Source: Pseudomonas sp. TH43 (GTDB taxonomy: Bacteria; Pseudomonadota; Gammaproteobacteria; Pseudomonadales; Pseudomonadaceae). Taken from it: DNA of 64,000 nucleotides. A model generated the notes under the pieces. That model saw only the letters and a program-made list of their open reading frames with translations, searched no databases and was not told where the DNA came from. This document shows positions 32,850 through 40,780 of the stretch, in pieces; position 1 is the stretch's first letter, and each line of letters begins with the position of its first letter. The stretch covers positions 1,398,501-1,462,500 of the forward strand of contig NZ_JAEKFI010000003.1 of assembly GCF_016650635.1 (NCBI RefSeq), read 5' to 3'. A program made the position numbers and the translations under genes.

Positions 32850-34445
32850 TCACTCCTGCAACAGCGTGCCGGGATTGAGGCGCCCGGCCGGATCGAAGTG
32901 TCTGCCCAAGGCTTGCAAGGCATCGATCGCCAATGCGCCTTTCTCGCGTAGCAGATACGGCGCGTGATCCTTGCCGACACCGTGCTGATGGCTGATGGTG
33001 CCGTGGTTGTCGACGATGGTCTGGCTGGCCGCGTGCTTGAGTGCTTTCCAGCGCGCCAGCGTCGCCGGGTAATCCGCCGCCGGACGGAACACGTAGGTGG
33101 TGTAGATGCTCGATCCTTCGCCATAAACGTGGGACAGGTGGGTGAACACATGCACCCGTTCGCCCTCCGCCGCCAAAGCGTCACGCAGACTGTTTTCGAT
33201 GAGACCGAGGAGATTGTCGACGTTGCTCCAGTCGGTGGCTGTTTCCAGCGTGTCGACCACGTAACCGGCGTTCCACAGGTTTTCGCGCAGGTAGGGAAAA
33301 CGAAAGCGGTTCTGCGCCCATTTGTTGCCGAGCAAGGTCCCGGTAAATACGCCGCCGAAGGCTTTCAGATGCTGACGGGCCTGGCTCAGCGACAGCGCGT
33401 TTTGCCGACGATTGCCGGTCACGCCGAAGGTCAGCAGGCACTTGCCCGCGCCTGCCCCGCGCAGGCTCAGGTATTTTTCCAGCCAGGCGATTTGCTGCGG
33501 ATGACCGGCCAACGCCAATTGTGTTTCGGTTTCCACCGCGTTGGACAGGCGCAGCATCGACAGCGGCACGCGCGCCTGAGCGAGTTGGCGGATCGCTTGC
33601 AGCGCTTTGGTCCAGCTCGGCAGGAATACCCCGTAGAAGCGTTCATCAGCGGGCAGTGCGCTGACCCGCACTTTGACTTCGGAAATGATCCCGAATCGAC
33701 CTTCGCAGCCCAGTACCACTTCGCGCAAATCCGGGCCTGCCGCCGAGGCAGGAAAGGTCGGAATTTGCAGAGGCCCGGCGAAGGTTTCCAGCGTTCCGCC
33801 AGCGAACAATTGTTCGATGCGCCCATAGCGCAACGACTGCTGGCCACTGGAACGACTGGCGACCCAACCGCCCAAGGTCGACAGCTCCCACGATTGCGGA
33901 AAATGCCCGAGGGTGTAGCCACGGGCGCGCAGTTGGCTTTCCACCTGCGGCCCGGTGGCGCCAGGGCCGAAGGTTGCCAGCAGGCTCTGCTCGTCGAGGT
34001 CGATTAACCGGTTCATCCGCGCCAGCGACACCGTCACCACCGGCCGCACGGAATTCGTCGGGTTGATGTGGCCGGCCACCGACGTGCCGCCGCCATAGGG
34101 GATCAGGCACAAATCCTGTTCATGGGCGAGCGCCAGCAACAGGCGAATCTGCTCGCCAGTCTCGGGAAACGCCACGGCATCGGGATAGTTGCCCAGCGCA
34201 CCTTCGCGCAACGCCAGCCAGTCCGGCAGGCTCTGGCCCCGGGCATGCAGTAACCGGTCATGGCCATCGACGCTGTACAGCGTATGAGCCTGCAATCGCG
34301 AGGCCGGTACGCGGACCAATGCCGCTTCAAGCGTGGCATCGGGCAGCGCTCGCCCCACGCCCAGCCGCTCATGGAGAAACTCCGCGCCTTGGGCCGGCAG
34401 TTCGACCACCGTGTTTGCATCTCCCCAGCCATTCCAGCGTCGCAT
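32850..34445 (-). CDS. FAD-binding oxidase resembling alkyl-DHAP synthase (AGPS)
   Basis: This 531-aa protein has a vanillyl-alcohol-oxidase fold close to AGPS. It has PYGGGTSVAGHINP (FAD phosphate loop), SLARMNRLIDLDE, LGHFPQSWELSTLGGWVAS, VVLGCEGRFGIISEVKVRV, and a C-terminal SHQHGVGKDHAPYLLREKG. AGPS has HHH where this has HQH. Eukaryotic AGPS makes the ether bond of ether lipids from acyl-DHAP and fatty alcohol. Whether this bacterial relative makes, breaks or oxidises such compounds is open. It is first in the operon with the GlpD-like and FGGY genes and divergent from an AraC gene. Confidence 0.85.
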   Translation of the reverse strand: MRRWNGWGDANTVVELPAQGAEFLHERLGVGRALPDATLEAALVRVPASRLQAHTLYSVDGHDRLLHARGQSLPDWLALREGALGNYPDAVAFPETGEQIRLLLALAHEQDLCLIPYGGGTSVAGHINPTNSVRPVVTVSLARMNRLIDLDEQSLLATFGPGATGPQVESQLRARGYTLGHFPQSWELSTLGGWVASRSSGQQSLRYGRIEQLFAGGTLETFAGPLQIPTFPASAAGPDLREVVLGCEGRFGIISEVKVRVSALPADERFYGVFLPSWTKALQAIRQLAQARVPLSMLRLSNAVETETQLALAGHPQQIAWLEKYLSLRGAGAGKCLLTFGVTGNRRQNALSLSQARQHLKAFGGVFTGTLLGNKWAQNRFRFPYLRENLWNAGYVVDTLETATDWSNVDNLLGLIENSLRDALAAEGERVHVFTHLSHVYGEGSSIYTTYVFRPAADYPATLARWKALKHAASQTIVDNHGTISHQHGVGKDHAPYLLREKGALAIDALQALGRHFDPAGRLNPGTLLQE

Positions 34446-34655
34446 GCGTGTGTCCTTTTTCGGTTCTTATCAGCGATATTTCAGGTCCCCATACTAGCCA
34501 GCGGCCGAAAAGTGTCACGGTCGCATCCGGCCAGTTCGTGTAGCCAATTGAGTCAAACGTCGCGCAAGCGTCAGCCATTTACTTTAGTCGTGGTTTCAAA
34601 TTACCTTTCAGGGCATTCATCCGCTCATGCACGCTTTGATCAAGGGAATTCGATC

Positions 34656-35672
34656 ATGCAATCGCTCGGCTTCACGTCTGTTCCGCCGCTGCTTAAATAT
34701 CTGCGCCATGCCGAGCAATTGGGCATGGCCATCGAGCCGGCATTGGCGGCGGCTGGTTTACAGGCGCAGCAGTTGAGCGACAACACCCTGCGCTTGCCGG
34801 GTGAGGCCCATGAAAAGCTCCTCGATTATTTCTGCGAACACTCGGGCGATCCGCTGTTCGGGCTCAACGCGGCGAACTTTGTCCTGCCCAACTCGTGGAG
34901 CGTGCTCGGTTACATCACCATGAACTGCGCGACGCTGGGCGATGCCATGAGCCGGATCATGCCCTTCGAGAAACTGGTCGGCGACATGGGCGTGAGTCGC
35001 GCCGAGGTGCTGGATGGCCACGTGCATTTGATCTGGACCTGCCGTTATCAGCGCCCACGGATCCGTCGGCACCTGGTGGAAAACGTGCTGGGTTCGTGGC
35101 TGCACTATGCGCGCTGGATTGCCGATACGCAGATGTCGCCGGCCGCGGTCTGGCTGGAACATTCGTGCCCGGCCGAAGCCACGCCAGCACAGTACGAGGC
35201 GTTCTTCGATTGCCCGGTGTTGTTCGATCAGGCGTATTCGGCGCTGATTGTGCCGCTGCCGTATCTGCAGTTGCCGTTGCGCCAGGCCGACGCGCAATTG
35301 CTGCGCACCCTGGAAGAACATGCGTTGGGGTTGATGGCGACGCTGGAGGATGCGTCGCTGGAGCAGCAGGTGAAAAACATTCTGCGCCAGTTGCTCAAAG
35401 AAGGTTTACCGCGCAAAGAGCAGGTGGCCGAGCATCTCGCTGTTTCCGTGCGTACGTTGCAGCGGCAGTTGCATCAGGCGGGAACGTCTTATCAGCAGAT
35501 TCTGGATGATTTGCGTCAGGAGCTGGCTGAGCATTATCTGCTCAACAGTACGCTGCCGATTCAGGACATTGCCCAGTACCTGGGGTTTACCGAACCGCGC
35601 TCCTTTCATCGCACGTTCAAGAGCCGACGCGGCATGCCGCCGGGGGAGTTTCGGCAGACGCATCGCGGGTGA
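34656..35672 (+). CDS. AraC-family transcriptional regulator (OruR/ArgR-type N-domain)
   Basis: This 338-aa protein has an N-terminal Arabinose_bd-type sensor domain (about residues 20-205; LPNSWSVLGYITMNCATLGDAM) and a C-terminal double HTH (about 235-335). The HTH contains VAEHLAVSVRTLQRQLHQAG and IQDIAQYLGFTEPRSFHRTF. It is divergent from the AGPS-like operon across 210 bp and probably activates it. ATG 34656 begins the conserved domain; the upstream open frame runs back into the neighbour. The inducer is unknown. Confidence 0.88.
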   Translation: MQSLGFTSVPPLLKYLRHAEQLGMAIEPALAAAGLQAQQLSDNTLRLPGEAHEKLLDYFCEHSGDPLFGLNAANFVLPNSWSVLGYITMNCATLGDAMSRIMPFEKLVGDMGVSRAEVLDGHVHLIWTCRYQRPRIRRHLVENVLGSWLHYARWIADTQMSPAAVWLEHSCPAEATPAQYEAFFDCPVLFDQAYSALIVPLPYLQLPLRQADAQLLRTLEEHALGLMATLEDASLEQQVKNILRQLLKEGLPRKEQVAEHLAVSVRTLQRQLHQAGTSYQQILDDLRQELAEHYLLNSTLPIQDIAQYLGFTEPRSFHRTFKSRRGMPPGEFRQTHRG

Positions 35673-35689
35673 TTGCATTGGCGGCGTCA

Positions 35690-35780
35690 GTAGGAGCAAA
35701 GCTTGCTCGCGAATGCGGTACGGCATTCAACACTTGTGTTGACTGAACCAGCGCGTTCGCGAGCAAGCTTTGCGCCTACA
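35690..35780. repeat. REPIN, family A variant
   Basis: The inverted pair GTAGGAGCAAAGCTTGCTCG and its complement follow the AraC gene. The core differs from the usual family A by AAGCTTGC in place of GAGCCTGC. Confidence 0.88.
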
Positions 35781-35837
35781 GAGGTTGTGCCGTCCGCGAA
35801 ATCTGCGCTCGCTGAAGCTTTGCGCCCACGTTTTTGA

Positions 35838-36206
35838 TTACAGGCTGATCGCGTTGGTGAACACCAGGCGATTACCGAACGGGTCGGCGATGGTCATGTC
35901 TTGGCTGCCCCACGGCATGGCCTGGATTTGTGGGTGCGAGAACTTGTAGTCCTTGCCGATCAGTTGCTGCTGGAAAGCCTCCAGTTCATCGGTCTCGATG
36001 CGCAATGCCGACCCCGGGCTCGCATCGCCATGGTGCTCGGACAAGTGCAGCACGCACTCGCCACGGGACACTTGCAGATACAACGGGAAGTTCGCCTCAA
36101 AGCGGTGCTGCCAGTCGATCTTGAAGCCGAGGAAGTCGACGTAGAACTCTACGGCTTTGGCTTCATCGAAAATCCGCAGGATCGGGGTGGTTTTGCCGAA
36201 GCTCAT
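35838..36206 (-). CDS. Glyoxalase/VOC superfamily protein
   Basis: This 122-aa protein has a single VOC (glyoxalase/bleomycin-resistance) domain: TPILRIFDEAKAVEFYVDFL at the start, CVLHLSEHHGDASPG in the middle, and DMTIADPFGNRLVF at the end. Metal-binding positions of the fold are plausible (His and Glu residues), but the substrate is unknown. ATG 36206 with a GGGAG site gives the right length; the longer frame has no conserved content. It stands alone between an AraC-linked REPIN and the D-aminoacylase cluster. Confidence 0.85.
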   Translation of the reverse strand: MSFGKTTPILRIFDEAKAVEFYVDFLGFKIDWQHRFEANFPLYLQVSRGECVLHLSEHHGDASPGSALRIETDELEAFQQQLIGKDYKFSHPQIQAMPWGSQDMTIADPFGNRLVFTNAISL

Positions 36207-36310
36207 GGGGTGCTCCCTGACTGGTTGGCCCGACAGTGTAGCTGGGCTGGATGTCAGCACTTCGGCTTGTTGCGGACTTTCTTTAATTGCAATGTGCCAC
36301 CATGAGACAT

Positions 36311-36349
36311 GGATCAAAAGATCGCAGCCTTCGGCAGCTCCTACAGGGG
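36311..36349. repeat. Single REP, family D
   Basis: One copy of the family D arm, GATCGCAGCCTTCGGCAGCT plus flanks, lies at the 3' end of the D-aminoacylase gene. No inverted partner is nearby. Confidence 0.8.
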
Positions 36350-36357
36350 TTCCGTGA

Positions 36358-37815
36358 TCAATTGAAACCTTTGCGTAGATCACCTTCCCTTGCCAGAAAG
36401 CGTCCTTCCCTTTTGCCATTTGGCTGGCCGTCGCGGTAACTCAAAACACCGTTGATCCACACGCCGTCAATGCCCTGCGCTGCTCGCTGCGGATCATTGA
36501 AATCCGCTACATCGCGCACGGTCAGCGGATCGAACAACACCAGGTCCGCCCAATACCCTTCTCGAATTTCGCCTCGTTCCTTCAAACCAAATCGCGACGC
36601 CGACAACCCGGTCATCTTGTGTACCGCCGTGTGCAGCGGGAACAGCCCGACATCCCGACTGAAGTGCCCCAACACCCGTGGGAAAGCGCCCCACAAACGC
36701 GGATGCGGGAATGGGTCTTCCGGCAGTCCGTCAGAGCCCACCATCGACAACGGATGCGCGAGGATTCTTCGTACGTCCGCCTCGTCCATTCCGTAGTACA
36801 CCGCACCCGCCGGTTGCAGGCGTTTGGCCGCGTCGATCAACGGCACGTTCCATTCGGCGGCGATGTCGATCAAATCGCGACCACTGACTTCCGGGTGCGG
36901 CGTCGACCAGGTGATGGTGATGCGATGCGCATCGGTGACTTGCTTCAGATCCAGCGTCGAAGAACTCGCCGCGTACGGATAGCAATCGCAACCGACCGGG
37001 TGGGTTTTTGCCGCTTCCTCCAGCGATGCGAGCAGCTGCGGACTACGCCCCCAATTACCGACGCCAGCACATTTGAGGTGGGAAATGATCACCGGTGATT
37101 TCGCGTGACGACCAATCTGAAAGGCCTCATCCATCGCCTCCAGCACCGGGGCGAATTCACTGCGCAAATGAGTGGTGTAAACCGCGCCGAATGCCGTCAA
37201 TTCTTCGGTGAGTTGCATCACTTCATCGGTAGAGGCGTTATAGGCGCTGGCGTACGCCAGGCCTGTGGATAAGCCGAGCGCGCCAGCCTCAAGGCTTTCA
37301 CGCAATTGCCCGCGCATTGCGGCGATTTCCTCAGGCGTGGCCGTGCGGAACAAGTCATCAAGGTGATTGCTGCGCAGCGCTGTGTGGCCGACCAGCGCCG
37401 CCACATTCAACGTGGTGTTGGCCGCCTCGACCGCTGCGCGGTAATCGCTGAAGCGTGGATAGACGAATGCCGCCGCCGTGCCGAGCAGGTTCATCGGGTC
37501 CGGTGGATTGCCTTTCAGACTGACCGGAGACGCACTGATCCCGCAGTTGCCGACGATCACCGTGGTCACGCCTTGGCTGAGCTTGGGCAGCATTTCAGGA
37601 TGACGGATGACCACCGTGTCGTCGTGGGTGTGCACGTCGATGAAACCCGGCGCCAGCACGCGGTCGGCGGCGTCGATTTCCTCGGCAGCGCTGGCGTCGT
37701 GCAAGTCACCGATGCGCTCGATGCGACCATCACGAATTGCCACGTCGGCGTGGTAACCGGGCGTGTTGCTGCCGTCGATGATCAGGACATTGCGAATCAG
37801 CGTGTCGTACTGCAT
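36358..37815 (-). CDS. D-aminoacylase (N-acyl-D-amino-acid deacylase)
   Basis: This 485-aa amidohydrolase has a metal-binding FIDVHTHDDT motif near residues 63-72, then TVIVGNCGISASP, SHLKCAGVGNWG and a late GYWADLVLFDP beta-sandwich segment. It removes the acyl group from N-acyl-D-amino acids or cleaves similar substrates, giving free D-amino acids in the cytosol. ATG 37815 follows GGGAG and starts one base after the RpiR stop. The operon with RpiR and GntP genes is a recurrent arrangement for this family. Confidence 0.9.
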   Translation of the reverse strand: MQYDTLIRNVLIIDGSNTPGYHADVAIRDGRIERIGDLHDASAAEEIDAADRVLAPGFIDVHTHDDTVVIRHPEMLPKLSQGVTTVIVGNCGISASPVSLKGNPPDPMNLLGTAAAFVYPRFSDYRAAVEAANTTLNVAALVGHTALRSNHLDDLFRTATPEEIAAMRGQLRESLEAGALGLSTGLAYASAYNASTDEVMQLTEELTAFGAVYTTHLRSEFAPVLEAMDEAFQIGRHAKSPVIISHLKCAGVGNWGRSPQLLASLEEAAKTHPVGCDCYPYAASSSTLDLKQVTDAHRITITWSTPHPEVSGRDLIDIAAEWNVPLIDAAKRLQPAGAVYYGMDEADVRRILAHPLSMVGSDGLPEDPFPHPRLWGAFPRVLGHFSRDVGLFPLHTAVHKMTGLSASRFGLKERGEIREGYWADLVLFDPLTVRDVADFNDPQRAAQGIDGVWINGVLSYRDGQPNGKREGRFLAREGDLRKGFN

Positions 37816-37816
37816 T

Positions 37817-38677
37817 TCAGTCTCCCAGCGGCAGGTGATCGTCGCCGCCACGGTATTCGTCGAGGGCGAGTTTGATCCGCCGCAGACGCTCTTGATTGTC
37901 TTCAGGATTGGCCAGCGCCAGCTCGGTGGCGAGCACGTCGATGGCGAGCAGCATGCCGTAGCGCGCCGCCGTCGGTTTGTAGATGAACGAGGTTTCCGCG
38001 CCTTGCAGCGGCAGGACGATGTCGGCCAGTTCGGCCAGCGGCGAGTCGGCGCGGGTGATCGCCAGAATGCGTGCGCCGTAGTTGCGCGCCAGTTCGACGG
38101 TCTCCAGCAATTCCGGGGTGATGCCGGTCAGCGAGCAGACGATGAGCACTTGCTCGGCGTTCAGGCTGGCGGCGGTGACGCGCATCATCACCGCGTCATG
38201 ACACACCGCAATCGGGTAGCCGAGGCGCACCAGCCGTACCTGCAATTCGTCGCTGCACAAGGTCGAGCAACCGCCCATGCCGAAGGCGTGAATCATCCGT
38301 GCCTGGCCAAGTAATCTCACCGCATCGGCGAAGCGCGATTCGTCGAATCCAGCGAGATGCTGGCGCAGCGTGGTTTCGATATCGCCGACGATCTGCCCGT
38401 AGAACGCCGACTGTTCAGGCGTGCCCGCCGGGTCGAGAAAACGGCTGCCGACGCCGCTGGCCTGAGCCAGTTGCAGGCGTAGATCACGCAGGTCACGGCA
38501 ACCGACGCTGCGGGCAAATCGCGACAGCGTGGCGGTGCTGACCTCGGCGCGTTGCGCCAGATCTTCGAGGCTGGCGGAGGCGGCAAAACCAACGTCGTCG
38601 AGCATCAGCCGAGCAATACGGCCCTCGCCGGCGCTGAAGGAATCCTGGCGGGCGCGGATCTGGTAGAGGATGTCCAT
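37817..38677 (-). CDS. MurR/RpiR-family regulator
   Basis: This 286-aa protein has an N-terminal HTH_6 domain (about residues 1-77; LAQRAEVSTATLSRFARSVG) and a C-terminal SIS sugar-phosphate-binding domain (about 125-255; VLIVCSLTGITPELLETVEL). It most likely controls the GntP-RpiR-D-aminoacylase operon in which it sits. It lies 15 bp after the transporter and one base before the aminoacylase. The ligand is unknown; SIS domains usually bind sugar phosphates, which is odd beside an amino-acid enzyme. Confidence 0.9.
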   Translation of the reverse strand: MDILYQIRARQDSFSAGEGRIARLMLDDVGFAASASLEDLAQRAEVSTATLSRFARSVGCRDLRDLRLQLAQASGVGSRFLDPAGTPEQSAFYGQIVGDIETTLRQHLAGFDESRFADAVRLLGQARMIHAFGMGGCSTLCSDELQVRLVRLGYPIAVCHDAVMMRVTAASLNAEQVLIVCSLTGITPELLETVELARNYGARILAITRADSPLAELADIVLPLQGAETSFIYKPTAARYGMLLAIDVLATELALANPEDNQERLRRIKLALDEYRGGDDHLPLGD

Positions 38678-38692
38678 GGCGGCGGGCTCCGG

Positions 38693-40042
38693 TTACAACA
38701 GATAAGAAAGGCCGACGGTCAGACCGAAAGCGACCAGCGAGATCAACGTCTCAAGCACGGTCCAGGTCTTGAACGTCTGCGCGACCGTCATGTTGAAGTA
38801 TTCCTTGATCAACCAGAAGCCGCCGTCGTTGACGTGGGAAAAGATAACCGAGCCAGCACCGGTCGCCAGCACCAACAGCTCAGGGTGTGGATATCCCAGA
38901 CCAATGGCCACCGGCGCGACCACGCCGGACGCGGTGGTCATGGCCACGGTGGCGGAGCCTGTGGCGATGCGCATCAACGCCGCGAACAACCAGCCCATGA
39001 TCAGCGGCGACAGGTGAAACTCGTGGGCGAGGCCGACGATCTCATCGGTCACGCCGGCATCCACCAGAATCCGGTTCAGACCGCCGCCAGCCCCGACCAG
39101 CAGGGTGATGCTGGCGGTCGGTGCCAGACATTCGTTGGTGAATTTGAGGATCGATTCGCGGTTGAAACCCTGGGCGATGCCCAGCGTCCAGAAACTCAGC
39201 AACGTTGCCAGCAACAGGGCGATCACCGAGTTGCCGATGAACAACAGGAACTGATTGAAACCGCTGCCCGGCGTGGAAATCAGGTTGGCCCATCCGCCGA
39301 TCAGCATCAGCACCACTGGCAGCAGAATGGTCGCCATGGTGATGCCGAAACCCGGCAGCTTGTCGCGCGGTTCGCGGTCGAGAAATTGTTTTTCCAGCGG
39401 GTTATCTGCCGGCAACTGAATGCGCGGCACGATGAATTTGGCGTAGAGCGGGCCGGCGATGATCGCCGTCGGAATGCCGATCGCAATCGCATACAACAGG
39501 GTCTGCCCGACCGACGCCTGATACGCCTGCACCGCGAGCATCGCCGCCGGGTGCGGCGGCACCAGCGCATGCACCACCGAGAGGCCGGCGACCATCGGCA
39601 AACCGACCATCAGGATCGACACACCGACGCGCCGCGCCACGGTGAAGGCAATCGGCACCAGCAAGACAAAACCGACTTCGAAGAACAACGGCAGCCCGAC
39701 CAGAAACGCAATGCAGACCATCGCCCAGTGCGCGTTCTTCTCGCCAAACTTATCGATCAAGGTGCGCGCCATCTGCTCGGCGCCACCGGACTCGGCCATA
39801 ATCTTGCCGAGCATCGTCCCCAGCGCCACCACCAGCGCAATATGCCCCAGCGTCTTGCCCACGCCGGCCTCATACGCGCCCACCACGCCCGACGGCGGCA
39901 TCCCGGCCACCAGCGCCAGACCAATGGAAATCAGGGTGATGACGATGAACGGATTGAGCCGGTAACGGGCGATCAATACGATCAGCGCGATGATGGCGAC
40001 GGCGGCATACACCAGCAGCCAATAGCCGAAAGAAGGCGTCAT
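38693..40042 (-). CDS. GntP-family transporter
   Basis: This 449-aa inner-membrane protein has about twelve to fourteen hydrophobic segments. GntP-family motifs are VGLPLFFEVGFVLLVPIAF, VHALVPPHPAAMLAV and SHVNDGGFWLIKEYF. The family imports gluconate and other organic acids with protons. Next to a D-aminoacylase it probably takes up N-acyl-D-amino acids or D-amino acids instead. ATG 40042 has GAGGAG upstream; the longer frame gives no conserved N-terminus. It is the first gene of the operon. Confidence 0.92.
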   Translation of the reverse strand: MTPSFGYWLLVYAAVAIIALIVLIARYRLNPFIVITLISIGLALVAGMPPSGVVGAYEAGVGKTLGHIALVVALGTMLGKIMAESGGAEQMARTLIDKFGEKNAHWAMVCIAFLVGLPLFFEVGFVLLVPIAFTVARRVGVSILMVGLPMVAGLSVVHALVPPHPAAMLAVQAYQASVGQTLLYAIAIGIPTAIIAGPLYAKFIVPRIQLPADNPLEKQFLDREPRDKLPGFGITMATILLPVVLMLIGGWANLISTPGSGFNQFLLFIGNSVIALLLATLLSFWTLGIAQGFNRESILKFTNECLAPTASITLLVGAGGGLNRILVDAGVTDEIVGLAHEFHLSPLIMGWLFAALMRIATGSATVAMTTASGVVAPVAIGLGYPHPELLVLATGAGSVIFSHVNDGGFWLIKEYFNMTVAQTFKTWTVLETLISLVAFGLTVGLSYLL

Positions 40043-40235
40043 GCGGTACTCCTCGAAAGGGTCACGTTCGAATGGGTTGTGAAACTCATAAATCATTTCG
40101 AGATCGAGTTTTCAAACCGCATGAAAGTAATTTTCGTGGAGAGGTAAGGCGTGTCGCAAATGGATATGTCGTGTCGCGATTAATGAAAATCGAGGGGCGG
40201 GATTTACATAAGTTTCCTGGCTGGTGAGAAACCAA

Positions 40236-40326
40236 TGTGGGAGCGAGCCTGCTCGCGAAGACGGTCTCGCATTCAACATTTCTATCGACTGAAGCACCGC
40301 TTTCGCGAGCAGGCTCGCTCCCACAG
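40236..40326. repeat. REPIN, family A
   Basis: An inverted pair (TGTGGGAGCGAGCCTGCTCG and its complement) surrounds a 45-base spacer. It occupies much of the 378-bp gap 40043-40420, whose remainder holds the GntP leader and the region before the small gene at 40421. Confidence 0.92.
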
Positions 40327-40420
40327 TTTTGATCGTATTCGTTCAGACTGGTTTGGGGATGTTTTGAAAATTGAGGCAAGCGCTAGACTCGCCTGACGCG
40401 TCTCTATCGGGCACCCGCCC

Positions 40421-40582
40421 ATGACCAGCACGCGCCGCACCAGAAAAAAACTGACTGCCGAAAACCTGATACGTGCAATCGCCAGCTCTACAGCCATCGA
40501 GACGGGGCAGAGTGTTGAAGCAATTGAACGCAAACTCAAAGTCAAAAACAGCAAGTTCCTGCACCTCTCTCTGGCCAGGTAA
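40421..40582 (+). CDS. Small basic protein of 53 residues (unknown)
   Basis: The frame reads MTSTRRTRKKLTAENLIRA, then a Glu/Ser-rich helical stretch, and ends LKVKNSKFLHLSLAR. It is basic at both ends and looks like a compact helical protein, with normal codon use for the region. No family is recognised and no good ribosome-binding site is seen. It lies alone after a REPIN, and a hairpin follows about 130 bases later. Confidence 0.5.
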   Translation: MTSTRRTRKKLTAENLIRAIASSTAIETGQSVEAIERKLKVKNSKFLHLSLAR

Positions 40583-40714
40583 CGTCGCCGTTCAAGCCCA
40601 CAAGGCTTGTCGTAGCCAATACTCCATCGGTTCGTAGTTGCAATTCAGACCTTGGTGAATCGCAGAAAAATAAGCCATAAGACCGATCTGACACGAGAGC
40701 AAAGCCTGAAATAC

Positions 40715-40740
40715 AAACGGCCGCCCGAGGGCAGCCGTTT
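40715..40740. terminator. Candidate bidirectional terminator
   Basis: The outer 7-bp stem (40715-40721 with 40734-40740), with an inner 4-bp GCCC/GGGC stem, has short T-runs on either side. It lies between the small plus-strand gene and the minus-strand SDR gene. A second perfect hairpin, AAGCCCT-AC-AGGGCTT, is at 40756-40771. Confidence 0.65.
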
Positions 40741-40780
40741 TGAGGGTTGATCGCCAAGCCCTACAGGGCTTAAACACCGA

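Noticed and set aside
38552..40147. 531-codon plus-strand frame across the GntP transporter
   Set aside because: It is His/Gln/Arg-rich low-complexity protein, as expected opposite a hydrophobic membrane gene.
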